Source: Coffea arabica (Eukaryota; Streptophyta; Magnoliopsida; Gentianales; Rubiaceae). Taken from it: a DNA stretch of 64,000 nt. The notes beneath the pieces are model-generated. The model saw nothing but the letters and a program-made list of their open reading frames with translations. It had not been told where the DNA came from and searched no databases. The stretch is taken from positions 37,655,994-37,719,993 of the forward strand of contig NC_092322.1 in NCBI RefSeq assembly GCF_036785885.1. The letters are read 5' to 3'. Both the position numbers and the translations under genes were made by a program. Shown piece after piece: positions 9,211 through 20,589 of the stretch (position 1 is the first letter of the stretch; each line of letters starts with the position of its first letter).

Positions 9211-12005
9211 GGTAAATTACATATAACCTTCCTGTGATTTTGTCTATTACCACATAATCTTTTTAATATTTCAAAATTTTCATTTTACCCCACTATGATT
9301 TTATGTAAAGTGAAAATTTGATGAAAAGTGGCCTATATAACGTCGTTAATTGAAATACCAATAGTGTCTTCATATTAATATTAAATCAATCAATGACTTA
9401 ATTGCCTTATATAAAGTATATCGGGATTTCATGGAGAAATACAAAATAATAGGGGTAAAATGAATATTTATACAAATTATAAGGGGGTTACATTGAGATT
9501 AAAATTTTATCACACACATTTTTAGAGTGCATTTGATATAATGCCGTAATTGATTGTGTATTCCGTTTAATTTTCAATTTATATAAAACCATTGGGGGAT
9601 TATGTGACTATTTTAAAACCTAAGAGGGGTCATCTGGCATGGGAAAATACCGGTTTTCATCTCCAAACTTTTGGCACAAGACACATTTCGTTCCTCATCT
9701 TCTGGACATGACACATTTGGTGTCTGAATTAACAATTTTTCACCAAATGTCATCCTTAGACGGCAATTTAACCAACCTTTAACGGACCGTTAAGTAAATG
9801 TGGCTAACCGAAGCAAAATGAGGTGGAAAATGACGTTGTGTTCACTTACTCTGCAAATTTCCAAGACTAAGCTCCCACTGCAAATTTCTCCGAGAGTAAA
9901 CCCCCTCTTCCAATTATAAATATATAATTATAATTATATAATACATATAAATATTACTTATACTAATAATTTATATAATTATAATGTATATTAGATATTA
10001 AATTTAATCATTATATAACCTTATATTCATAATAATAAATATAATTATAATTATATAATTTATTGATATTATATACACATATATATTATAAGGGATAATT
10101 TCATAAACCTCCTGTAAATTAGCTTATGGAAAAATGGGAAAATGGATAATTTATGGAGAAAAGCCATAAAGAGCTGGTGTTTTATTGGAGAACTGATTTA
10201 TTTTTATTTTATCCAATAAATAAATTTGTTTATGAAAAAATGGGTACTCTGTTCTTATAATAGAGAAAAGCCATAAAGAGCTGAAGTTTTATTAGAAAAC
10301 GAGTTTATTTTTATTTTATTCGATAAATAAATTTATTTATGAAAAAATGGGTACTCTGTTCTTATAATGGAGGAAAACTCTAAAGAGCTAGTCTTTTATG
10401 GGAAAGCGATACTTTACAGAAAGTGACCGCGATTTGGTTTATGAAATTATCCAAAAAAATAATTTAGAATGAATTTGTTTATTTAATTAAATAATTATTA
10501 TATATATTTATATAATGCATTATATAATTATACTAATATATTTTATGAGTATAAAGTATATTATATATTAATTATAATTTTTAGTATATATTAGTATATT
10601 TATCATAATAAATATAAATATAAATATATAATATATTATTACTATATACACATATATATTAAAATATATGCACATATAATATACATTTATAAATATATAT
10701 AAATATATTATTAGGGTATATACCCTAATAACTATAATATATTTAGGGTAATAACTATAATAACTATACCCTAATAACTCTAATATATTTAGGGTAATAA
10801 CTATAATATATTTATGTATATATTTATAAATGTATATTATATGTGCATATATTTATAATATATATGTGTATATAGTAATAATATATTATATAATTATAAT
10901 TATATTTATTATTATAAATATGCTAATATATACTAAAAATTATAATTAATATATAATATACTTTATAATCATATAATATATTAGTATAATTAATATTTAT
11001 ATATATAATATAGTTATAATTATATATTTTATAATAATATTAGTATAATTATATAATGCATTATATAAATATGTATATAATAATTATTTAATTAAATAAA
11101 CAAATTCATTCTAATTTTTTTTTGGATAATTTCATAAACCAAATTGCGGTCACTTTCTATAAAGTATCACTTTTCCATAAAAGACTAGCTCTTTAGGGTT
11201 TCCTCCATTATAAGAACAGAGTACCCATTTTTCCATAAATAAATTTATTTATCAAATAAAATAAAAATAAACTCATTTTCCAATAAAACTTCAGCTCTTT
11301 ATGGCTTTCCTCTATTATAAGAACAGAGCATCCATTTTTTCATAAACAAATTTATTTATCGGATAAAATAAAAATAAACCAGTTCTCCAATAAAACACCA
11401 ACTCTTTATGGCTTTTCTCCATAAATTATCTATTTTCCCATTTTTCCATAAGCTAATTTAGGGGAGGTTTCTGAAATTATCCCTTATAATATATATGTGT
11501 ATATAATATTAATAAATTAGATAATTATAATTATATTTATTATTATGAATTTAAGTTTATATAATGATTAGATTTAATATCTAATATACATTATAATTAT
11601 ATAAAATATTAGTATAAGTAATATTTTTATGTATTATATAATTATAATTATATATTTATAATTGGAAGAGGGGGTTTACTCTCAGAGAAATTTGCAGTAG
11701 GAGCTTAGTCTTGGAAATTTGCAGAGGAAGTTGTTGAAGTGAAAGAAAAAGGGAAAGTGAAGACAACATCATTTTTCACCTGCTTTTGCTTCAGATAACC
11801 ACATTTACTTAACGGTCCGTTAAAGGTTGGCTAAATTGCCGTCTGAGGATGACATTTGGTCAAAAATTGTTAATTCAGACACCAAATGTGTCATGCCCGA
11901 AAGATGAGGGACGAAATGTGTCTTGTGCCCAAAGTTTGGGGATGAAAACCGGTATTTTCCCCATCTGGCATTAAGTAAAATCATAGGCGGTTATAAGTAA
12001 TGTAT
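9211..12005. mobile_element. Old MITE-like element split by a foldback insertion
   Basis: The left part (9211-9640) begins ATTACATATAACC and carries TGTGATTTTG. The right part (11972-12005) is the inverted counterpart, AAAATCATAGGCGGTTATA then AGTAAT. The two parts rejoin if the foldback element 9641-11961 and one copy of its 10-bp target are removed. Similar phrases occur near 19513-20060, suggesting a family. Confidence 0.5.
9641..11961. mobile_element. 2.3-kb foldback (giant inverted-repeat) element
   Basis: The element is almost entirely an inverted repeat. The left arm starts GGGAAAATACCGGTTTTCAT and the right arm ends with its reverse complement. The arms are about 1.1 kb each, and the centre is a small AT-rich region near 10710-10815 with repeats of AGGGTAATAACTATAAT. 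Both flanks carry CATCTGGCAT (9631-9640, 11962-11971), a 10-bp target duplication. The outer 270 bp of the arms look over 90 percent identical apart from one indel. Inside each arm is a roughly 115-bp repeat (CCATAAAGAGCT ... GTACTCTGTTCTTATAA) and an inner inverted pair beginning GGGATAATTTCATAAACC. No transposase is present. Long TIRs with a 9-11-bp duplication point to a Mutator-like foldback element. Confidence 0.85.
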
Positions 12006-12198
12006 TCAGTTATTATTCATAAATTCGGATTAGAAAGCACTTTACATGATGCTGCGCATCATATAATGCTATAACAAAGCATATAATGACGGATTAAATG
12101 CTAAGTTGTAATTTTGGTGTGTATATTAATTTTGCGGCATGAAGCAAATAAAAATCTTCACTTCTTCTATACATAATAAAATTTCAATAATTGTTTTG

Positions 12199-13018
12199 GC
12201 TGCTGGAATCCAAGCACCAGCAATAATAGTCAGACCTCGAGCTCTCTAGCAATCCTCTCAAGCTCGTTCTGCCGCCATGATGCAAAATTGTTGCGCTTCT
12301 ACAGGTCAAATGCAAGAGGGTAGTCCTCCATATCGTGATACTGTGATCTCGTTGTCATCTAAAGCCACATTGTCGTAACACAGCCTTCACACGGATCTTG
12401 CTGGCCCGTTTGAACATCATGGCTGCCACCAAAAAAAAAAAAAAAAATTCATTAGGAGAGTCCCAAAAAATGATGTCCTTCTTGATGTAATGTACTACTA
12501 ATATAGTAATATCCAAAGAATTAAGTTACTTACCCAAGGTATGCTTTTGTCAGATACTTGAGCGACTTGCTAAGCTTGCTTGTTTCCATAAGTGGTGGAT
12601 ATTTGGCCGTGTCCCTGCCAAAAAATTAAAAAAAAAAAATTTCATAAGTGTCAAATTCTTTCTCTGCATTTGTCTCAACCACATTGCATCCCTCAGAAAT
12701 TCTGGTCGTATTCCGGTTGCTTCATACCTGCAGAAGAATTTTTCACACTTCAAAGTCAGTCTCTAGAGTGCAATTCACTTTCTATGTGCCTATATATGTA
12801 GGATGTGAATTTGGACAATCTTTTTGTTGCGTCATTACCTATCGTTTGTGACGGGAAGTAGTGGTTTGACATATGTATGAAGGATTTTCCTTTCATACTC
12901 ATCGATGGGGCAAAACCCTTGCACACAGTTCTAAAGAACCATCACTGCCACCTCCAACCATTTTGCAAGCCAGGGCGACCACCCTTGCTCTACTGTTGTC
13001 AAGCCTGAATTCATCTTG
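12199..13018 (-). pseudogene. RNA exonuclease 4-like (DEDD exonuclease) pseudogene
   Basis: Minus-strand pieces match, in order, a plant REX4-type 3-5 exonuclease. Near 12960 is the first catalytic block (ALACKMVGGGSDGSLELCAR, where the family has ALDCE/KMVG, so the catalytic Asp is replaced by Ala). HTYVKPLLPV lies near 12860. After an apparent intron (GT...TGCAG, about 12730-12837) comes YEATGIRPEFLRDAM near 12700. DTAKYPPLMETSKLSKSLKY and LTKAYLG lie near 12540-12610, and the C-terminal NNFASWRQNELER and SDYYCWCLD near 12200-12290. There are in-frame stops, a frameshift after CARV, and a missing exon between MQRKN and RDTAKY. Introns are retained, so it is a decayed gene copy, not a retrocopy. 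The family trims structured RNAs such as rRNA precursors; this copy cannot. Identification rests on remembered family motifs. Confidence 0.7.
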
Positions 13019-13082
13019 TACGCCCAAATTAGCCATACTATTAAGAAATTGGCTTAATTTTTTTTAGACAGGTTTATTAATT

Positions 13083-13576
13083 TGTGTGGAAGTAACTAGT
13101 TTCCTACTTAGTTTTAGTTACTTAAAGTAGTAGTCAAGGAATTTTCTATTTTATTTAGAATTTAGAGATTATTTCCTATTCTGTATAAGTTTAGAAATTA
13201 GCACTGTTTCCTGTTGGTATTTGGGTTTTGACCAGATAATGTTTACTATAAATAGGTGGGTTGGCATACTATAAAAAAGCACACAAGAGCACACAATAGC
13301 GACATGTAATCTTGTACATGGAGGGTGAGAGAGGGTTCTTGGAAGATAAGAAATGGTATACAAGGGTTGGATTTAGTTTCAAGTTGTATTCTTGTATAAG
13401 ATTTTTCCTCTCATAATAAAGAATGAATTTCTCTCCATGGACGTAGACACAATGATAGAGTCGAATCACGTTAAATATTGTGTGTCATTTATCTTTTATA
13501 CTTATGACTTGTTTCTCATTAAATTGTTGTATATTTGATATTTCAATAGGCATGTGTTCCGCGCTCGATCCTAACA
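13083..13576 (+). repeat. Copia-like solo LTR (probable)
   Basis: The segment resembles a plant Ty1/copia LTR. It has a TATA-like ACTATAAATAG at about 13245, AATAAAG polyadenylation-like signals near 13420, and then the phrase GGACGTAGACAC ... GAATCACGTTAAA typical of copia LTR R/U5 regions. It ends TGTTCCGCGCTCGATCC then TAACA. No PBS (TGGTATCAGAGC) follows and no second copy is nearby. Left boundary and target duplication are uncertain. Confidence 0.55.
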
Positions 13577-14433
13577 CAGACGATATAGAACCCCCTAAAC
13601 AAACGGTCCAATAAGTTTTACTACTGTTGTGCAATGGAAATGTGAATATATAACTATTGAGTATAATTGTTGATCTATACATTGTTTGAACGTGAGAATT
13701 GGCATGTTTCCCTGTGATTCCAGAGTGCACTGCTACTGCTCAGGACTGCTACGCAAAGGTCACACTCCCGGCCCTTGAAAATCCTCTCACACTCTACTTT
13801 CGGGTGCGGCCCTGATTTTGCAATTCAAGTCGAACTAAACATTATTGTAAAGCACGACTTAGTTATCCTTTCAGTTATTAAACTACAACAAACTCTAAGC
13901 TTAATCTATATGGATTACGTGTAGTAGCTTGTCCTACATAAGAATTTGCCAATATAATTGATGAGACAAAAATTAATTATATTATCATATGGCCATGAAA
14001 TCGACCATGATTATATTGTAACACAGTTTGCAGGCTCATTTTTAGATGCAAATCCAATTTCCATCATCTAACCTTTGTTGACATATTCAACTCTCAAGTA
14101 AGCTGCACATGATTTTTCTTTCAACATCCTATTGAAGATGATCTTGAAGCCATCCTCTCTGTGCTAGTCTGTAGCAAACCTAACAAAGAAAATGAAAAGG
14201 CTATGTCAAGAAAAGGAAAAGGCTGAATTTGATAGAATAGGTTATCAAAAGTTTCTCAAGATGCATTCTGTAAATGTCACAACAATTGCAAGATATAGAG
14301 AATAAACCCGTATCTTTTAATGGAACTCAAAATTAAGAGTTATTGCAACTTGTAACAATGAAAAGAGAAGGGAAAAAAGCTCATTAACTGACAAATTAGT
14401 TTTAATATAAACAGGTAGATAGGACAAAAACTT
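13577..14433. other. Intergenic sequence with a duplicated host segment
   Basis: No gene found. About 13919-14042 is a diverged direct copy of 20366-20490 (shared GTGTAGTA, CAATATAATTGATGAG and GCTCATTTT), so a local duplication predates the copia and LINE insertions. 14434-14438 (GTAGT) is the left target duplication of the copia element. Confidence 0.5.
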
Positions 14434-14438
14434 GTAGT

Positions 14439-14727
14439 TGTCGGGGAAGTTCGGTAATTTCCCACTCAAAATTGCAATTACCAGATGCGTAATAAAAGAT
14501 ATAAGAAAAAATAACACACTCAAAATTGATAATGGAATTCGGCCAAATGTGCCTAATCTCCGAACACCGCCTAAGCAACCTGCTCTTATTAATTTGGGAG
14601 AAAAAGAATACAAAATTTTGGTGTGTTTCAATTGGGAGGGGAAAGTGTTAATTTATAACTCTCAAACACTCCCCCCAAGACCTATCCCATCGATGTGGGA
14701 CAGAAACTTATGCCAAAAAAGTCAACA
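14439..14727 (-). repeat. 3-prime LTR of the copia element
   Basis: 289-bp LTR. On the minus strand the purine-rich PPT AAGGTGGAGATT directly precedes it (plus 14728-14739). Confidence 0.9.
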
Positions 14728-14997
14728 AATCTCCACCTTGGCATAATTTCTAGTCCCACTACAAATACAAACATTGTTACTCAAACAAAATAACAAACGG
14801 TCTTTGCGGTACTTTCAAATTTGCGCCCTCGAGCGCCAATTCAAATGTGCAGGATGTTGACCAAGTCTAAACAATGTTCAAACTTGGATCTTGTAACCAC
14901 CTTGGTCAGCATATCTGTAAGATTTTCCATAGTCCGAATCTTTTGGAGAAAAATCTGCTCTTCTTCGAGAATTTCACGTACGAAATGATAGCGAACA

Positions 14998-17900
14998 TCA
15001 AGTGTGCTTCGTTCTTGCGTGCAAGACCTGGTTCTTCGCTAAGTGAATAGCACTTTGACTGTCACAAAACACATCAATATGTTTTTGACCAACTCCCAAG
15101 TTTTCAAGCAATCCTTGAAGCCAAATTGCCTCCTTCACAGTTTCGGTAATCGCCATACACTCTGCCTCTGTTGTAGATAAAGTCACTGTTGACTATAAAG
15201 TAGATTTCCAACTAACTGATGCCTTGGCAAATGTGAACAAGTAGCCACTTGTAAAACGTCGCTTATCCAAGTCACCTGCATAGTCAGAATCACAATATCC
15301 AACTACACATTGACCAAGTGATTCATGCTGCTCAAATACTAATCCAACATCTACAGTATCTTGGATATACCGTAGAATCCATTTTACAGCTTGTCAATAA
15401 CCCTTGCCCGGATCATGTATGAACCTGCTTACCACACAAACTATTTGTGAAATGTCGGGTCTCGTACATACCATTGCATACATCAAGCTACCAACTGCAT
15501 TAGCATATGGGACTTTCGCCATGTATGCTCGCTCTTCATCCGTCTTTAGAGATAATAGGCTGCTAAGTTTCAAATGAGGAGCAAGCGGAGTGCTTACAGG
15601 TTTTGAATCTCCATTCATACCAAACCGCTATAGTATTTTCTCCAAATACTGCTTCTGTGTGAGACAAAGCTTGCCTCTCATTCTATCCCTACTTATTTCC
15701 ATGCCAAGAATCTTCTTGACTTCTCCCAAATCCTTCATCTCAAATTCTTTACTCAACTGAGCCTTCAATTTGTCAATTTCAACTTGGTTCTTTGACGCTA
15801 TCAACATACATCAACATAGAAGAGTAAGTAGATGTAGGACTCATCTTGTAGCTTGCACAAATACATACATTGGTCGTATTTGTTTCTTGTGTACTTCTAA
15901 CCCATCATGAACTGGTCAAATCGTTTGTACCATTGCCTAGGTGATTGCTTCAATCCGTACAACGATTTTCTCAACTTACAAATCCAATTCTCTTTACCAG
16001 CAACTTTGAATCCATCTGGTTGAGACATATAGATTTCCTCCTTCAAGTCACCGTGAAGGAACGTGGTCTTCACATTAAGTTGAGCTAGCTCCAAATTTAA
16101 CTGTGCTACCAAGGCCAACAGGATTCTAATAGAGGAATGCTTAACCACTGAAGAAAATACCTCATTATAATCAATTTCCTCCTTTCGAGCGTAGTGTTTA
16201 GCCACCAATCTTGCCTTGTATCGAACATCGTTATTATCAGAAAATCCTTCTTTCTTTGCAAATTCTCATTTGCATCCAATTGCCTTCTTACTCTTTAGAA
16301 GTTGTGTCAACTTCCACGTCTCATTCTTCTGAAGAGATTGCATCTTTTCTTCCATAGCATCTTTCCATCTACCATTTTCTGTACTTTGAATTGCTTCAGA
16401 AAAGGTGGATGGAACATCATCAACAACTGAAAGTGCATAGGCTACCATGTCAGTAAAATGAACAGGTTTTTGAATTTCTCGTTTTGGCCTATTGACGGCA
16501 ATTGACTCTTGCTGCTATTGAGGTTCTTGGATTGAAACCTCTTCCTCATCTGACTCCTCTTCTGTCATGAGAGAGTCACTAATGGTGCTATTTGCTGGGC
16601 TCACTATTATTTGTTCAAACTCCACCCGCTTCGGCGTACACTCCACTTGTTGCGGAGTACCACTGGTCCCATTTTTTGCTACCTTATTCAACATGACAGA
16701 TTCATCAAAGGTAACATCCCTCCTGATAATAGTCTTCTTTGCTTCTAGACATCACAAACGGTATCCCTTAACTCTAGTATTAAAGCCCATAAAGAGATAC
16801 TGCTTTGCACGTGGATCCAATTTTAATTCATTTACATGATAATATGCAGTAGCCAAAGATATGGAAAGAATCATAGTCTGTTGCAGGTTTTTCAGACCAT
16901 ACTTCTAACGGAGTCTTGTCACCTATTGCAGATGATGACACGCGATTGACGAGATGTTAAGCGTATGTTACAGCTTTAGCCCAAAACTTTCTGCCTAACC
17001 CAGCATTAGACAGCATGCAACGAACATTCTTCACTAGTATCTTGTTCATACGCTCTGACACCCCATTCTGTTGCGGTGTTCTTCTAACTGTGAAGTGCCG
17101 AACTATGCCACACTCTTGACATATCTCTTGGAAGGGATCACTCTTGTATTCTCCACCGTTGTCTGTTCGGAGAATCTTGATCTTTCTTCTCGTCTGGTTT
17201 TCAACCTGAGCTTTCCATTTAAGGAAAACCCATAGCACATCATCCTCGTTCTTCATAGTAAACACCCAAATTCTTGTAGAAAAATCATCAACAAAAGTGA
17301 CAAAATAGTACCTGCCTCCAAGGGATGGAGTCTTGGCAGGTCCCCACACATCTGAATGCTCATAATCCAAAATACCCTTGATATTATGGATGTCAGTGCC
17401 AAATTTCACTCTTCTCTATTTTCCCAGAACACAATGCTCACAAAATTCTAATTTGCAAGCTTTTGTACCTTTCAACAATCCTTGCTTGGCAAGATTTTGT
17501 AAGAATTTTTCACCAGCATGTCCCAACCGCATGTGCCATAACTTTGTTGCCTTCGCATTCTTCTTGCTACTGGAAGATGTTGTTGCTGTTACTGTCCCAA
17601 CAACTGTACTACCTTGGTAGTAATACAGATTATTCTTCCTTACACCTTTCAACATCACAAGTGCTCTCGAAATTACTTTAAGAATTCCATCTCGCATCAT
17701 CACAATCAGGCCTTTTGACTCCAAAGCCCCCAAAGAAATAAGATTCTTCTTCAATTCGGCACGTACCGAACATCCTTCAAGATTCTGATGGATCCATTAT
17801 GATTATGCAGCTTGATTGAATCTATCCCAACTGTTTTACATAGATTGTCATTTTTCATGTAAATAACTCCACTATCAAATTCTTCAAATTGAAAGAACCA

Positions 17901-18224
17901 CTCCCGCATGGGAGACATATGGTAGGTACAACATGAATCCAAAATCCACTCATCTGGATGGGATATTGAAGGTGATACAACCAAAGAGAAATATGATTCC
18001 GCATCACTTTTGCACTCTGCAACATTTACGTCTTGCGGAACTTTCTCTTTTTTCTTCAACTTTGGACAGTCTTTCTTCCAGTGCCTTTTCTCGTGACAGA
18101 AAGCACTCTTATCTTTGGCAACTCTGTTTTTCGATTTGGACCTTCCTCTTCTCCCCTTTGATTGGTTTTGCTGACGACCTCTTGCCACTAACGGTTCATC
18201 TGCTATAGCTACTTTGTTTTTCAT
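14998..18224 (-). pseudogene. Copia pol remnants (zinc knuckle/PR-INT-RT-RH)
   Basis: From high to low coordinates on the minus strand. A zinc knuckle reads FCHEKRHWKKDCP with its first Cys lost. The protease reads WILDSCCTYHMS, where the active-site DSG has become DSC. The GAG-pre-integrase finger is LWHMRLGHAGEKFLQNLAKQ ... CEHC (about 17420-17520). The integrase core has all three acidic residues: SDVWGP, RTDNGGEY and NGVSERMN (16957-17409). Reverse transcriptase reads LNVKTTFLHGDLKEEIYMSQ (Asp to Asn in the first catalytic block), and the YVDD block near 15790-15830 is frameshifted. KPVSTPLAPH and CTRPDIS follow. RNase H reads STTEAEC ... FCDSQSAIHLAKN (14998-15186). At least six frame breaks separate these pieces. 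Confidence 0.88.
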
Positions 18225-18852
18225 TTTATCTTACTTTCTCAATTCATGACTATACAAAGCAGAACATACAGCATCTAAAGACACATTCTCCTTCCCATGA
18301 AGTAACGTAGTCTCCAAATGTTCAAATTCATCAGGAAGGGATGACAACAACATCAAAGCCAAATCTTCATCTTCAAATTTCACATTTAACAGGTCTACTA
18401 CTAACTGATTAAACATAGTGATGTGTTCATTCATAGCAGTACCTGGTCGGTAATCGAATCGGAACAATCTTTTCTTCATAAGGAGTTTATTCTGACCACT
18501 CTTCTTCAGAAACTTCTCCTCCAATGCCTTCCACAATTTCCATGCAAAAGTCATATTCTTGAAAGCATACTTTTGCTTTTTGGACAAACATGATCGAATT
18601 GTTTCGCATGCCAACCGATTTATGGTACTCCACTCCTTCTCTTCTATGTCATCTGATTTTTTTTTCTTCAATGGCAATGTCAAGACCCTGTTGGAAAAGG
18701 GAATCTATGACCTCGCCTTGCCACATGCTGAAATGGCCAGTACCGTCAAATATCTCCACTGTTAGCTTCAAACTTAACATTAGAATCCTTGACCATGTAG
18801 ACGAGAAAGCCGATGCCCTGGACTCATTTATCGGTGAATCGTCTAACGCCAT
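17751..18852 (-). pseudogene. Copia gag remnant
   Basis: A minus-strand frame opens at an ATG (18852) about 75 bp after the PBS and shifts frame near 18660-18680 at an oligo(A) run. It carries UBN2/gag-type sequence (WSTINRLACETIRSCLS ... KNMTFAWKLWKALEEKFL ... LLMKKRLFRFDYRPGTAMNE) and ends in Lys/Arg-rich sequence before the zinc knuckle. It would form the virus-like particle. The frameshift and a later stop make it non-functional. Confidence 0.82.
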
Positions 18853-18916
18853 TACAAACTCAAATGATAGTATTCAATATAACAAATTACAAACAAACCA
18901 AAGGACGAACCTTCGG

Positions 18917-18928
18917 CTCTGATACCAC
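18917..18928 (-). other. Primer binding site, initiator tRNA-Met type
   Basis: On the minus strand the LTR ends CGACA and is followed by AG and TGGTATCAGAGC, complementary to the 3-prime end of tRNA-iMet, the usual copia primer. Confidence 0.9.
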
Positions 18929-19218
18929 TTGTCGAGGAAATTGGGTAATTTCCCACTCAAAATTGCAACTACTAGATGCATAATAAAAGAGATAAGAAAA
19001 AAGAACACACTCAAAATTGATAACGGAGTTCAGCCAAATGTGCCTAATCTCCGAGCACCGCCTAAGCAACCTGCCCTTATTAATTTGGGAAAAAAAGAAT
19101 ACCAAATTTTGATGTGTTTCAATTGGGAGGGGAGAGTGTTAATTTATAACTCTCAAACACTCCCTCCAAGACCTATCCCACCGATGTGGGACAGAAACTT
19201 ATGCCAAAAAAGTCAACA
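18929..19218 (-). repeat. 5-prime LTR of the copia element
   Basis: 290-bp LTR, direct repeat of 14439-14727, followed by the GTAGT target duplication at 19219-19223. Confidence 0.9.
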
Positions 19219-19223
19219 GTAGT

Positions 19224-20479
19224 GATCATAATTATTTCTCCAATGTTTAAGCAATTCATTTGGGGATCAAACCTGAATTTTATAGACAGAAGCCAAAATT
19301 CAGATTTGTAGGGAATCCGGGCTATGGTAAAGGGTGTTAATGTAGATGGGAGAAAAAAAAAAGCCTAATTTCAGATTTATAGGGAATCTAGGCAATAGTA
19401 TGGAATGTTAATGCAGATGAAAGATAAAAAAAAAAAAAAAACACAGCATAAGGGAAGGTAAAAGGCCCATTATAAAATATACCACTACGCCTAGGCCAAG
19501 TTGAAGTGAGCATTAGGGTAACTTTCACATAACCCATATGCTTTTGCACAATACTAGGTGACTCTATTAAAGATTAACAATGGACAAAACAAGACACTGC
19601 AATTGACCAATATTCGCCCTAAAATTGTATATGATGAAATTATAATATATTCACAAAATCTCTGATTTTGCACAAATATCGACTTAACCTTCATATAATT
19701 TTGTATTTACCAACATAATCCCCCCTCTAATTTTATTCAATGTCGTTAGACCCTTAATAATTAAGTTAGGTCAATATTTGCATTTCAACTAATGGCATTA
19801 TAGATATTATTTTTTCATTAAATTTTTGCTTGACATAAAATCACATTATATGGATATTTTGAAGCTCTAGGAAATTAATGTGGTGTCATGGAAATACACA
19901 TGGGTTTATGAGTAATTTAGCTTAAGAATTATTGTAAAATCATGATTTAATCATATCACATAAAATCACATTGTATGGATATTTTGAAACCTTGGGAAAT
20001 TAATGTAGTGTCATGCAAAAGCACATGGGTTTATGAGTAATTTACCTTAAGAATTATTTTTAAAAGCACGATTTAATCATATCATATCAGTTGATAACTT
20101 TAAGAAATTTTGTACGTATCTATCTTTATTAAGGCTCTACCGTGCACTAAGTTAAAAGTTCAACCCTTGCTGGTGTATTAGAAGTGAAGCACTGTTCTTC
20201 CCTTCGACAAAAAGTTCAAAGGGTGCAGTAGTGCACTTAATTGGTCTAGAGATAGTTTCTCTCCCTCTAACCCGCATATATTGCCTGGTTGGAATTCGCC
20301 CTTCCCAAGTAGCGTAGGATTAAGATGAAATTCTAAGGACTGGAAAAAAAAATCTGTCTGTACTAGGTGTAGTAAGTTGTATTACATAATATTTTGTCAA
20401 TATAATTGATGAGTGAAACATTACGTTATTCAGAATATGTTATCGTATTCCACCATAATAATATCCTAATACAATTTGC
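19224..20479. other. Intergenic AT-rich sequence with MITE-like inverted repeats
   Basis: About 19513-20062 looks like a MITE. CACATAACCCATATGCTTTT on the left is matched by inverted copies near 19900 and 20020 (GCACATGGGTTTATGAGTAA); the right end is duplicated about 120 bp apart. No gene seen. 20366-20490 is the second copy of the segment at 13919-14042. Confidence 0.45.
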
Positions 20480-20589
20480 GTGCTCATTTTCAATTTTTTT
20501 TCGAAACAATAGGATAATTTCATTATAGTAAGGGAAATTTATAAGTGCGAGCAACAGCTCGAGAGAACTTTACAAAAAAGTGTTCAAAG

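Larger units (their letters stand above)
14439..19218 (-). mobile_element. Degenerate Ty1/copia LTR retrotransposon
   Basis: LTRs at 14439-14727 and 18929-19218 (289-290 bp, TGTTGACT...CGACA on the minus strand), with a perfect 5-bp duplication GTAGT at 14434-14438 and 19219-19223. On the minus strand the order is LTR, PBS TGGTATCAGAGC, gag, protease, integrase, reverse transcriptase, RNase H, PPT, LTR. Having integrase before reverse transcriptase defines copia. By eye the LTRs differ at about 19 of 290 sites, so it is much older than the element at 314-7437. Stops and frameshifts throughout make it inactive. Confidence 0.93.

Noticed and set aside
18559-18922. Plus-strand frames over copia gag, and other plus-strand frames at 16567-17681
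   Set aside because: Shadows of the minus-strand copia coding sequence.
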